A DNA stretch of 64,000 nucleotides from Bradyrhizobium amphicarpaeae (GTDB lineage Bacteria; Pseudomonadota; Alphaproteobacteria; Rhizobiales; Xanthobacteraceae), in contig NZ_CP029426.2 in NCBI RefSeq assembly GCF_002266435.3, forward strand, positions 6,961,931 through 7,025,930. Direction: 5' to 3'. The notes beneath the pieces are model-generated. The model made no database searches. It saw only the letters and a program-made list of their open reading frames with translations, and was not told the DNA's origin. The position numbers were made by a program, and so were the translations under genes. The first letter of the stretch is position 1. Each line of letters starts with the position of its first letter. Shown one piece after another: positions 46,750 through 54,451 of this stretch.

Positions 46750-47124
46750 TCAGGTCGAGGCCATACCGAGGCGGCCGAGCGGCGGCGCCTCGCGTCCGGC
46801 GGCCTTGGCGGCGTCGCGCACCAGGCGCTCGAGCACGGCGAGATAGTCGAGGAAGCGGCGGCGCCCGGTCTTGGTGAGGCGGCAGGTGGTATGCGGGCGG
46901 TTGCCCTCGTAGCCCTTGGTCACCTCGACGAGGCCGGCTTCCTGCAGCACGCCGAGATGCCGGCTGAGATTGCCGTCGGTCAGGCCGCAGAGCTGCTTGA
47001 GGTCGGCGAATGCCAGCCCCTTGGGATGTGCCATCAACGAGGTCAGAAGCCCGAGCCTCGCCTTCTCGTGGATCACACGGTCGAGCCCTTCATAGGAGAA
47101 GGGCGCGCTGTCAATCTTCGACAT
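46750..47124 (-). CDS. Winged-helix transcriptional regulator (HTH_34/ArsR-MarR type)
   Basis: A 124-residue DNA-binding protein. The winged helix is [19 protein letters not shown], then [32 protein letters not shown], then the wing [26 protein letters not shown]. This is the compact HTH_34 fold, which usually acts as a repressor of its own small operon. No ligand domain is present. The ATG at 47124 lies a suitable six bases after GGAG; the earlier ATG codons at 47127 and 47145 are alternatives. The gene overlaps the stop of the upstream membrane protein gene by 14 bases, so the two are coupled. Confidence 0.88.
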   Translation of the reverse strand: MSKIDSAPFSYEGLDRVIHEKARLGLLTSLMAHPKGLAFADLKQLCGLTDGNLSRHLGVLQEAGLVEVTKGYEGNRPHTTCRLTKTGRRRFLDYLAVLERLVRDAAKAAGREAPPLGRLGMAST

Positions 47125-47728
47125 CATGGTCTCCGGATGCGACATAGAGAATGCCCGCCATCACCGACTGCCCGATCACGAAGGGCAGGCCCATGGTCCA
47201 TGGCGAGAGCGTATGGGTCTGGCTCGCGAGCACCACCACCGCGAAGCCGGACACGAAATACCAGGCGCCGGCGAGCGCGACAGTGCGCGGCAGCGAGCGG
47301 ACGGAGGCGAAAATGCCGAGCGACACCAGGATCTGCCACAGCCCCGGGAGCAGCCACAGCGCCTCGCCCGCGAACTTCCACAACACCACCGCGAGCAGCA
47401 CACCGGCAACGCCTGCCGGCAGGAACTGCTCGACCGCCTGGTGGATCATGGCGTCGGCCAGACCCGAATGATGGCGGCGCGAACGCGCGCGCATCTCGAT
47501 CCCGATCATCAGGACGGAGAGCGCGGCGGCGATGAACCAGCCGAAGAAGAAGCCGAGCGGCTCGCCGGTGGGATCGCCCAGCAGCCAGAATTGCAGGATC
47601 GCGGTGAGCAGCGCGACGACGCCGGTCGCGGCCATCGTCGCGGGGCCGTAGCCGCGGAACGCGGTCCCGGCCGCAATCTGGCTGCGGATCGCCACGATAT
47701 CGGCCAGTGCCTTGTCGAGATCGCGCAA
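47111..47728 (-). CDS. Hypothetical membrane protein with six predicted helices
   Basis: A 205-residue integral membrane protein of unknown function. After a cytoplasmic helix LDKALADIVAIRSQIAAGT come helices around MAATGVVALLTAILQFWLL, GFFFGWFIAAALSVLMIGI, PAGVAGVLLAVVLWKFAG, WQILVSLGIFASV, AGAWYFVSGFAVVVLAS and GLPFVIGQSVMAGILYVA. Its only visible start is a TTG. Proteins of this look commonly precede HTH_34 regulator genes, from memory. Here the two overlap, and a candidate operator lies 49 bases upstream of the start. Confidence 0.75.
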   Translation of the reverse strand: MRDLDKALADIVAIRSQIAAGTAFRGYGPATMAATGVVALLTAILQFWLLGDPTGEPLGFFFGWFIAAALSVLMIGIEMRARSRRHHSGLADAMIHQAVEQFLPAGVAGVLLAVVLWKFAGEALWLLPGLWQILVSLGIFASVRSLPRTVALAGAWYFVSGFAVVVLASQTHTLSPWTMGLPFVIGQSVMAGILYVASGDHDVED

Positions 47729-47775
47729 CGCCAGAGCCTCGTTCCGCCCGTGTTTCCGGGATTACCCGTCCCGTT

Positions 47776-47809
47776 ACTTTGTAATGCAAAGCATATGGCA
47801 TTGCAAAGC
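47776..47809. promoter_or_regulatory. Candidate operator of the winged-helix regulator, site B and degenerate repeat
   Basis: ACTTTGTAATGCAAAGC at 47776-47792 contains the palindrome CTTTG-N5-CAAAG. A second, weaker copy at 47793-47809 keeps ATTGCAAAGC, giving a 17-base period. It lies between the leftward membrane protein gene and the rightward serine protease gene. Confidence 0.55.
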
Positions 47810-47923
47810 AAACGCAAGCCCGAAAGTCGCCCCGAGGGGATTCCGCCGGCACGGACAACTGTTGGTTGCGCGCCCCCTGTTCCCGCAGGTAAGATGCGGC
47901 CCGAAAGCGTGCCGGGGGCTGGT

Positions 47924-49171
47924 ATGTGGCTTAAGTCGTTAATCGTCGCGTCCTTGTTGCAGGTCGGTATTGCCGGAGTCGCCAATGCGGCGGGACCTTT
48001 CGGCAGCGTCAATATCGGCAACTGGATCGGCGGCGCCTTCAGCAATGACCAGACCGGCGCCTTCTCCCATTGCGCCGCGACGACGCCTTATGCGAACGGC
48101 GTCATCCTCGTCGTAAGCCAGAATGCCGCCGGCACTTGGTCGCTCGCCTTTGCGAATCCCAGCTACCGCTTCAACAAGGGCGAGAACGCCGCGATCGACG
48201 TGACCTTCGACGGAAAGGAGCAAGCCAGGCTGTACGCGACGGCGTATCAGTCCAACATGCTCACGGCCATCATGCCGCTGAATGTCGTGCGTACGTTCCA
48301 GAAGGCGAGCCTGATGGTCGCAACAGCCGGCCGCGCCGTTCTGAATTTCGATCTGACGTCGACCGGGCCGGTCATCGCGGCGTTGGCCAATTGCGTGAGC
48401 AAGGTGAAAGCCGACGGGCTCGACAAGGCCGGCGACTTCGCCAAGGTTGCGGCGAAGCCCGCGGTGGCCGGCGACAAGCAAGGCGCACCTTCTGCCAAGC
48501 CGGGACGAACCGGCACCTTGACCGGCACTGGTTTTGTGGTCAGTCCCAACGGACATATCGTCACCAACAGCCACGTGATCGATAGCTGCACCGGGGATAT
48601 CAAGGGCAATCTCGCCGGTGAGGCCACGATGGTTCTGCGCGTCGTCTCCAGCGACGCGACCAACGATCTCGCGCTGCTGCAGGCGCCGGCAACGGCAGTG
48701 TTCAAGGATTTTGCGAAGATCAGGGACCGCTCGATGCACTCCGGCGACCCCGTGGTGGCCATCGGCTTCCCGCTGCACGGCTATCTCTCCTCCGACCTGA
48801 CCGTGACGACGGGAATCGTCAGCTCGCTCAGCGGCTTCCGCAATCACACCGGACGTTTGCAGATCAGCGCGGCGGTTCAAGCGGGCAACAGTGGGGGCCC
48901 CTTGTTCGACTTGTCCGGCCAGGTCGCGGGCATCGTCGTTGCCAAGCTCAACGCGCTCAGGATGATCAAGGAGACCGGGCAGTTGACGGAGAATATCAAC
49001 TTCGCCATCAAGACCGGCGCGCTGCGCGTCTTCCTCGACAACTCCGTGGTGCCCTACCAGACCGCAGAGCCCAAGGGCGACCTGAAGACTGCCGACATCG
49101 CCGCCAACGCCCGTGCCTACACGATGCTGATCTCGTGTACCGGCACGGAACAGGCGGACGCGAAGCGGTAG
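47924..49171 (+). CDS. Secreted trypsin-like serine protease
   Basis: An exported protein of 415 residues. The signal peptide has core LIVASLLQVGIAGVANAA and cleavage near residue 23. A novel-looking N-terminal domain of about 165 residues follows, then a chymotrypsin-fold protease. The catalytic triad is His217 (TNSHVID), Asp248 (NDLALL) and Ser323 (GNSGGPLF). There is no PDZ domain, so this is not a full HtrA. The ATG at 47924 follows GGGGG; one at 47894 is possible. Its upstream region contains the candidate winged-helix operator, so it may share that control. The substrate is unknown. Confidence 0.88.
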   Translation: MWLKSLIVASLLQVGIAGVANAAGPFGSVNIGNWIGGAFSNDQTGAFSHCAATTPYANGVILVVSQNAAGTWSLAFANPSYRFNKGENAAIDVTFDGKEQARLYATAYQSNMLTAIMPLNVVRTFQKASLMVATAGRAVLNFDLTSTGPVIAALANCVSKVKADGLDKAGDFAKVAAKPAVAGDKQGAPSAKPGRTGTLTGTGFVVSPNGHIVTNSHVIDSCTGDIKGNLAGEATMVLRVVSSDATNDLALLQAPATAVFKDFAKIRDRSMHSGDPVVAIGFPLHGYLSSDLTVTTGIVSSLSGFRNHTGRLQISAAVQAGNSGGPLFDLSGQVAGIVVAKLNALRMIKETGQLTENINFAIKTGALRVFLDNSVVPYQTAEPKGDLKTADIAANARAYTMLISCTGTEQADAKR

Positions 49172-49183
49172 ACCGCTCTGCCC

Positions 49184-49462
49184 TCAATACGGAGCGACGG
49201 GCCGCCCACGCCGCTGCGGCCGCGGTTGCGCCGGCTGTCCCTGACCGTAGGCGAAGCGCGGATTGCGATCGCAATACAGCAGCCGGCCGGACACGCTGGC
49301 CTGGCATTGTTCATAGGTGCTGTAGGCGCATTCGCCGGGATAATCATACTCGCCGCCCTGGGCGCACCATGGGTACTCCCGCGCCGCCGCGGGCGTGACG
49401 GTGGCGAAGCCGGCCAGGAGCGCCGCACTGAACGTCAGCAGCACCAATTGCGTCTTGCGCAT
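49184..49462 (-). CDS. DUF3551 small secreted protein
   Basis: A 92-residue secreted protein with signal peptide LVLLTFSAALLAGFATVTPAAA and the DUF3551 core REYPWCAQGG, CAYSTYEQCQASVSG, CDRNPRF, with conserved cysteines. The C-terminal 20 residues are rich in P, Q and R. The family is abundant in Bradyrhizobium and its function is not known. The start has a strong AGAGGAG ribosome site. It converges on the serine protease gene with 12 bases between the stop codons. Confidence 0.9.
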   Translation of the reverse strand: MRKTQLVLLTFSAALLAGFATVTPAAAREYPWCAQGGEYDYPGECAYSTYEQCQASVSGRLLYCDRNPRFAYGQGQPAQPRPQRRGRPVAPY

Positions 49463-49557
49463 GATCCAACTCCTCTTTAGCTGGCCCGAGATACGGCGCC
49501 ATCTATCATCAGGTTTCGCCGCGCGGTTTTATTCCAGATCAACGAAACAAGGCACCC

Positions 49558-49588
49558 AAGAAAAAAGCCCTGCCGGACGGCAGGGCTC
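49558..49588 (-). terminator. Intrinsic terminator of the Bug receptor gene
   Basis: On the minus strand the stem AGCCCTGCC-GTCC-GGCAGGGCT is perfect over nine pairs and is followed by a run of T. It lies 24 bases after the stop of the gene at 49612. Confidence 0.88.
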
Positions 49589-49611
49589 CTATCCCAGCGA
49601 TCACAAGATCG

Positions 49612-50586
49612 CTACTCGACCTTCAGGCCGGCGAACTCGACGACCTTCTTCCACTTCTCGGTCTCGGCCTTGATCTCCTCGCCGAACGCCTCGGGCGTCT
49701 GCACCCGCGGCTCGCCGCCGAGCTCGACCAGACGCTTGGTCATGTCGGGCTCCTTCATCAGCGCGTTGATCTCGGTATTGAGCTTGGCGATGATCTCCTT
49801 CGGCGTGTTCTTCGGCGCACCCATGCCGAACAGCGCGCTGGCCTCGTAGCCCTTGACGGTGTCGGCGATCGGCTGCACGTCGGGCAATTGCGGCGAACGT
49901 TCCGTGGTGGTGACGCCGATGGCGCGAAGCGAGCCGGAGCGGATGTGCTGGATGATCGAGGGCATGTTGTCGAAGATCACCTGCACCTGGCCGCCGAGCA
50001 TGTCGGTGATCGCGGGCGCCGCGCCGCGATAAGGCACGTGCTGCATCTTGCAGCCGGTCATGGCCATGAACATCTCGCCGGACAGATGCACCGAGGTGCC
50101 GTTGCCGGACGAAGCCATGTTGACCTTGCCGGGATTGGCCTTCACGTATTCGATGAACTCGGCGACGTTCTTGGCCGGCACGTCCTTGTTGACGGTCATC
50201 ACGTTCGGCACGCGCTGGAACGAGGCCACCGGCGCGATGTCGTTCACGAAGTTGAACTTGAGATTCTTGTAGAGCGAGGCGTTGATATAGTTGGCCGGGT
50301 TGATCAGCTGCAGCGTGTAGCCGTCGGGCTCGGCGTTGACGACCGATTCGGTGCCGATGTTGTTGCCTGCGCCCGGCTTGTTCTCGATCACGAATTGCTG
50401 GCCGAGCTTTTCCGAGAGCCGCTGGCCGATCAGCCGCGCCAGGATGTCGGTGGCCCCACCCGGCGGATAGCCGACCACCCATTTCACCGGACGGGCCGGA
50501 TAATCGGCGGCAAGGGCCTTCGACAGCGGGGTGGCTGCAAGCGGACTGGCGGCGAGCAGGCCCAGCGCGGTACGGCGAGTGATCAT
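49612..50586 (-). CDS. Bug-family tripartite tricarboxylate transporter substrate-binding protein
   Basis: A periplasmic receptor of the Bug/TctC family, 324 residues. The Tat-like N-terminus MITRRTALGLLAASPLAATP carries RR before the hydrophobic core. The mature part opens YPARPVKWVVGYPPGGATDILAR, the Bug hallmark, and continues with VIENKPGAGNNIG, GNGTSVHLSGEMFM and VPYRGAAPAITDMLGGQVQ. Such receptors bind carboxylates, but no TctA/TctB membrane genes are adjacent, as is common for these orphans. The ATG at 50586 follows GGGAGAA. A strong terminator follows. Confidence 0.92.
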   Translation of the reverse strand: MITRRTALGLLAASPLAATPLSKALAADYPARPVKWVVGYPPGGATDILARLIGQRLSEKLGQQFVIENKPGAGNNIGTESVVNAEPDGYTLQLINPANYINASLYKNLKFNFVNDIAPVASFQRVPNVMTVNKDVPAKNVAEFIEYVKANPGKVNMASSGNGTSVHLSGEMFMAMTGCKMQHVPYRGAAPAITDMLGGQVQVIFDNMPSIIQHIRSGSLRAIGVTTTERSPQLPDVQPIADTVKGYEASALFGMGAPKNTPKEIIAKLNTEINALMKEPDMTKRLVELGGEPRVQTPEAFGEEIKAETEKWKKVVEFAGLKVE

Positions 50587-50709
50587 CTCAAGGGTTCTCC
50601 CAGTGTTGTTCTTTAAGCCAGACAGCTTGAAACCGGCGTCGGCGGGGTTGTAACAAAGCTCGCCGCAGGCGGAAAGTGCGTGGAGCGCATCACGACGAAA
50701 GGATAAGGC

Positions 50710-51120
50710 ATGGCGGTCAAGGTCGAAGCTCTCGATCATCTCGTGATCAATGTCTCCGACGTCGCGGCCACCGCCGAGTGGTACGGCAGGATTCTCGGCA
50801 TGGAAGTCAAGGTGTTCGACCCCGGCGGCGGCAAAGCGCCGCGGACTTCGCTTCACTTTGGTAACCAGAAGATCAACGTCCGGCCGCGCGATGCCGACAA
50901 GGTGGAGTGGTTCACCGCCGACCACCAGACCGCCGGCAGCGAGGACCTCTGCTTCCTCACCTCGGCTTCGCCTGGCGAGGTGGTGGCGCATTTGCAGGCA
51001 CACGGCGTCGCAATCGAGGAAGGCCCGGCGCCCAAGCAGGGCGCGCGCGGCACGCTGCGCTCGGTCTATTGCCGTGACCCGGACGGGAGCCTGATCGAGA
51101 TTTCGTCGTACGAGGATTGA
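50710..51120 (+). CDS. VOC-family (glyoxalase/dioxygenase superfamily) protein
   Basis: A single vicinal-oxygen-chelate domain pair of 136 residues. LDHLVINVSDVAATAEWYGRI is the first beta-alpha unit with a metal His, LHFGNQKINVRP follows with another, and GTLRSVYCRDPDGSLIEISSY ends with the Glu ligand. The pattern is close to the glyoxalase/bleomycin-resistance type often called virulence protein STM3117-like. The activity is unknown. The ATG has AAGGATAAGG upstream. It stands alone between the Bug receptor and a palindromic repeat. Confidence 0.9.
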   Translation: MAVKVEALDHLVINVSDVAATAEWYGRILGMEVKVFDPGGGKAPRTSLHFGNQKINVRPRDADKVEWFTADHQTAGSEDLCFLTSASPGEVVAHLQAHGVAIEEGPAPKQGARGTLRSVYCRDPDGSLIEISSYED

Positions 51121-51145
51121 ATCAGCCTTGGCACTACGCTCTCTG

Positions 51146-51227
51146 CCGTCATGCCGGGCTTGTCCCGGGCATCCACGCTCTTCGTGAGGCAAGGCGTGGA
51201 TGGCCGGGTCAAGCCCGGCCATGACGG
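51146..51227. repeat. Mosaic palindromic intergenic repeat (class A)
   Basis: CCGTCATGCCGGGCTTG faces CAAGCCCGGCCATGACGG almost perfectly, with GCATCCACGC facing GCGTGGATGG inside. It is the cleanest copy of this class in the window. Confidence 0.82.
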
Positions 51228-51352
51228 AGGAGAGAGCATTTCCTGCTGCACGCCACGCCCTCCGATTTGCTCCCCGCCTCATCCGATGGCAGGAAGACGC
51301 AATCATCGAAAGACAGCCGCCATCAAGATGCAGGCTGCACGGGAGGGCAATC

Positions 51353-52933
51353 ATGTCACTTCAACAGACCGCAGCCGGGATCGTCGGCCCATTCGACGGG
51401 CTCGACGTGCCCTGGCTCCTGAGGATGCGCGCCGAGGTCCGGCCTGATCATCCATTCCTGATCTGGGCGCCGTTCGATGCGCCGGCGCGGCGCTGGAGCT
51501 ATGGCGAGTTTCACGAGCGGGTCGGCGCGCTCGCGGCGGGGCTGGCACGGCGTGGCGTGAGGCCGGGCGAATACGTGCTCATTCATCTCGACAATTGCAT
51601 CGAGGCGCTGCTGGCCTGGTTTGCCTGCGTCGAGTGTGGTGCCATCGCGGTCACCACCAACACCCGCTCGGCGCCGGCCGAGATCGCGTATTTTGCCGAT
51701 CATTGCGGCGCGGTCGCCGCGATCACGCAGCCGGCCTATGCCGAGACCGTCGCTCGGAACTGCCGCAACATCCGCTGGATGGCGGCGACCTCGCACGATG
51801 CCGGCGCAGCGCCCGCGCACGGCGTCTCGCGCGGCGACAGTTTTGAATCCCTGTTCGCCGACAGTGCCGACCGCCCCAGGCGCGCGGCCGATCCACTGGC
51901 GCCGTGCAGCGTGCAGTATACCTCGGGCACGACCTCGCGCCCCAAGGCCGTGCTGTGGACCCACGCCAACGCGCTGTGGGGCGCCAAGATCAACGCCGCG
52001 CATGAAGATCTTCACGCCAGCGACGTGCATCAGACCTATCTGCCGCTGTTCCACACCAATGCCCTCGCCTACTCCATGCTGGCGACGCTGTGGGTCGGCG
52101 GCTCCTGCGTGATCCAGCCGCGCTTCTCCGCCAGCCGGTTCTGGGGCGTCGCGCGCGAGCACGATTCGACCTGGACCTCGACGATTCCGTTCTGCATGAA
52201 GGCGCTGCTCGAGCAGGAGATCCCGAAAGACCACAGCTTCCGCCTGTGGGGCACCGCCATCAACGAACCGCCGGCCTTCGCCGCCTTCGGAATCAAGATG
52301 ATCGGCTGGTGGGGCATGACCGAGACCATCACCCACGGCATCGTCGGCGAGGTCGACCAGCCCAACATCCCGATGTCGATCGGGCGGGCCGCGCCGGAAT
52401 ATCAAATCCGCATCACCGACGACGAGGGACGGCCGACCGAAATCGGCGACACCGGCAATCTGGCGATCAAGGGCATCCCCGGCCTGTCGCTGTTCGCCGA
52501 ATATCTGCACAACGAGACAGCGACGCGCGAGAGTTTCGACGCGCACGGCTTCTTCCTCACCGGCGACCGCGTCGAGCGGCTTGCGAATGGCTTCATCAAG
52601 TTCGGCGACCGTGCCAAGGACATGTTGAAGGTCGGCGGCGAGAACGTCGCGGCCTCCGAGATCGAGCAGGTGATCGCGGTGGTGCCGGGCGTGCGCGAGG
52701 CGGCCGTGGTGGCGAAGAAACATCCGATGCTGGACGAGGTGCCTGTCGTCTTCATCATCCCGCATGGCGGCGTCGCGGGCGCCGCGCCCGATCTGCACGA
52801 CCGCGTGATGGCCGCCTGCCGCAACGGCCTTGCCGACTTCAAGGTGCCGCGCGAGATCAAGCTCGTCGACGACATGCCACGCTCGACGCTGGAGAAGGTG
52901 GCGAAAGCGGAGTTGCGGAAGATGGTGGGATGA
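51353..52933 (+). CDS. AMP-binding (acyl-CoA synthetase-like) ligase
   Basis: A class I adenylate-forming enzyme of 526 residues, probably activating a carboxylic acid to its CoA thioester through an acyl-AMP. The phosphate loop is YTSGTTSRPKAVLWTH near residue 188. The A5 motif is WWGMTETITHG, the A7 motif FLTGDRVERLANGFIKFGDR, and the A8 hinge DMLKVGGENVAASEIE. The final A10 lysine is in RSTLEKVAKAELRK. The layout fits crotonobetaine/carnitine or medium-chain acid CoA ligases, but the substrate is unknown. The ATG follows GGGAGGGC. Confidence 0.92.
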   Translation: MSLQQTAAGIVGPFDGLDVPWLLRMRAEVRPDHPFLIWAPFDAPARRWSYGEFHERVGALAAGLARRGVRPGEYVLIHLDNCIEALLAWFACVECGAIAVTTNTRSAPAEIAYFADHCGAVAAITQPAYAETVARNCRNIRWMAATSHDAGAAPAHGVSRGDSFESLFADSADRPRRAADPLAPCSVQYTSGTTSRPKAVLWTHANALWGAKINAAHEDLHASDVHQTYLPLFHTNALAYSMLATLWVGGSCVIQPRFSASRFWGVAREHDSTWTSTIPFCMKALLEQEIPKDHSFRLWGTAINEPPAFAAFGIKMIGWWGMTETITHGIVGEVDQPNIPMSIGRAAPEYQIRITDDEGRPTEIGDTGNLAIKGIPGLSLFAEYLHNETATRESFDAHGFFLTGDRVERLANGFIKFGDRAKDMLKVGGENVAASEIEQVIAVVPGVREAAVVAKKHPMLDEVPVVFIIPHGGVAGAAPDLHDRVMAACRNGLADFKVPREIKLVDDMPRSTLEKVAKAELRKMVG

Positions 52934-52956
52934 AGTCGTAGGGTGGGTTAGGAATC

Positions 52957-53047
52957 GTAGGGTGGGCAAAGCGGAGCGTGCCCACCAATTGAGTGCGATC
53001 GGAGAAAGCTCGTGGGCACGGCGCTTCGCGCCTTTGCCCACCCTACG
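52957..53047. repeat. Mosaic palindromic intergenic repeat (class B)
   Basis: CGTAGGGTGGGCAAAGCG faces CGCCTTTGCCCACCCTACG, with the inner arms GTGCCCACC and GTGGGCACG. A truncated copy of the left arm (CGTAGGGTGGG) precedes it at 52938. It separates convergent genes. Confidence 0.8.
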
Positions 53048-53056
53048 GCATCTCGC

Positions 53057-54151
53057 CTAGAACGACCCCAGCGCCACCGGCCGGAACGCCTGCAACAGCT
53101 GCTGATCGAGCTTGCCGCCCATGCCTTCCATCATCGTGAAGGCGCGCGAGTGCGTGAACGGCATGCGGTAGGCGCGTTTCTCGACCAGCGCGGCGTAGAT
53201 GTCGACGATCGTCGTGAGACGCACGATGTCGCTGATCTGGTTCGACGACAGGCCGTTCGGATAGCCCGAGCCGTCGAGGAATTCGTGGTGATGCAGGATC
53301 ACGTCGAGCATCTCCGGCGGGAAGCTGCCTTGCGCGGCGAGCGCGTCATAGCCGCGGCGCGGATGCTGGCGGACCTCGGCCATCTCCTCGTCGGTGAGCT
53401 TGCCGGGCTTGTCGAGCAGCGCGGAGGGAACGAAGGCCTTGCCGACATCGTGCAGCAGCGCGGCGCGGGTCAGGCGCCGCTGGTCGTCCTCGCGCATGCC
53501 GAGATGCTGCGCGAAGGAGACGGCGAAGCCGGTGACGAACAGGCAGTGCCGGTAGCTGCCGACATGGTGGCAGCCCACCGCAGTGAGCCATTCGCGCAGC
53601 GAGGAATGCTTGATCGCTTTCAGAATCTTGCTCTCGGCGGCGATCACGTCGTCGAAGGTCAGGGGCACGCCGAGCGGCAGCTTCTCGAACATCTTCGCCA
53701 GCACCGCGTGCGCGGCCTCGACGCCGCGGTTGAGCGTCTTGCCGCGATCGGTCGCGTCATAGGCGGCGGTGTCGGGGAAGGCGGCGCGGATGCGCTGGAG
53801 GATGGCATCCGCCTGGAGCGGCCGCGAGATGGTGTCGGTGGCGCCCAGCGCCCAGGCCTGCATGGTGCCGTGATGCAGGGCATCGGCGAGCACGAACAGC
53901 CGCGGCATCGCGCGATAGGCATCGCCGCGCAGCTTGTTGCGCACCCGCTGCACGCTCTCGGGCGAGCGCAGGTTGATGTCGACCACGAGGCCGGAGAGAT
54001 CGCGCGAGGGCTGTTCGGGGATCTCTTGCGTCGTCACCGTCGAGACGTCGCCGACCGCCTTCAGGATGCTGGCGAGTTCGGTGCTCGCATCGCTCCGGTC
54101 GGAGGCGAGCAGGAGCCGGCGTTTGGCGGCGGTTTTGGCTGGCGCGTTCAT
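53057..54151 (-). CDS. HD-GYP domain protein with receiver-like N-terminus
   Basis: A 364-residue protein whose C-terminal half is an HD-GYP phosphodiesterase domain that should hydrolyse c-di-GMP. The motifs are LLHDVGK, RQHPRRGYDAL, ILHHHEFLDGSGYPNGL (the HHxxxDGxGYP signature) and IVDIYAALVEKRAYR. The N-terminal 125 residues fold like a response-regulator receiver (RLLLASDRSD, LVVDINLRSPESV, ATDTISRPLQAD) but the acidic pocket is poorly kept, so phosphorylation is doubtful. It is an orphan gene converging on the CoA ligase gene. Confidence 0.9.
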   Translation of the reverse strand: MNAPAKTAAKRRLLLASDRSDASTELASILKAVGDVSTVTTQEIPEQPSRDLSGLVVDINLRSPESVQRVRNKLRGDAYRAMPRLFVLADALHHGTMQAWALGATDTISRPLQADAILQRIRAAFPDTAAYDATDRGKTLNRGVEAAHAVLAKMFEKLPLGVPLTFDDVIAAESKILKAIKHSSLREWLTAVGCHHVGSYRHCLFVTGFAVSFAQHLGMREDDQRRLTRAALLHDVGKAFVPSALLDKPGKLTDEEMAEVRQHPRRGYDALAAQGSFPPEMLDVILHHHEFLDGSGYPNGLSSNQISDIVRLTTIVDIYAALVEKRAYRMPFTHSRAFTMMEGMGGKLDQQLLQAFRPVALGSF

Positions 54152-54297
54152 GACTTCCCCAGAGCACGGGACTGGATTTGGCGTCAGCCTAAGCTGGATC
54201 AGGTTCTCCGGCCCTTAAGAGGCGTGCTCAATGGAACCTTCTGGAATTGCGCGCAATTTTACCGATTTGGAGCTCCAGGAGGCCGGCGACCAAAATC

Positions 54298-54323
54298 GCG
54301 AAAACAACCCCATGCACAGTAGA
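54298..54323. repeat. 26-bp dispersed repeat, copy 2
   Basis: Identical over 26 bases to 3813-3838. It lies in the 300-base gap between the HD-GYP gene start and the stop of the molybdenum hydroxylase operon. Apart from this repeat and a short GGCTTGCCTCCGG motif, nothing else was recognised in that gap. Confidence 0.7.
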
Positions 54324-54451
54324 ACGGCCTTGATAACAAAGGGAAATTTCGAGCGGTTTGCCGCGCCTTCCCTGTCGTGGCCCGGCGGAGGCAGGCCAAA
54401 ACGAAGCCGCCGGAGGCTTGCCTCCGGCGGCTCATCTCATTCGCTCTCGCC

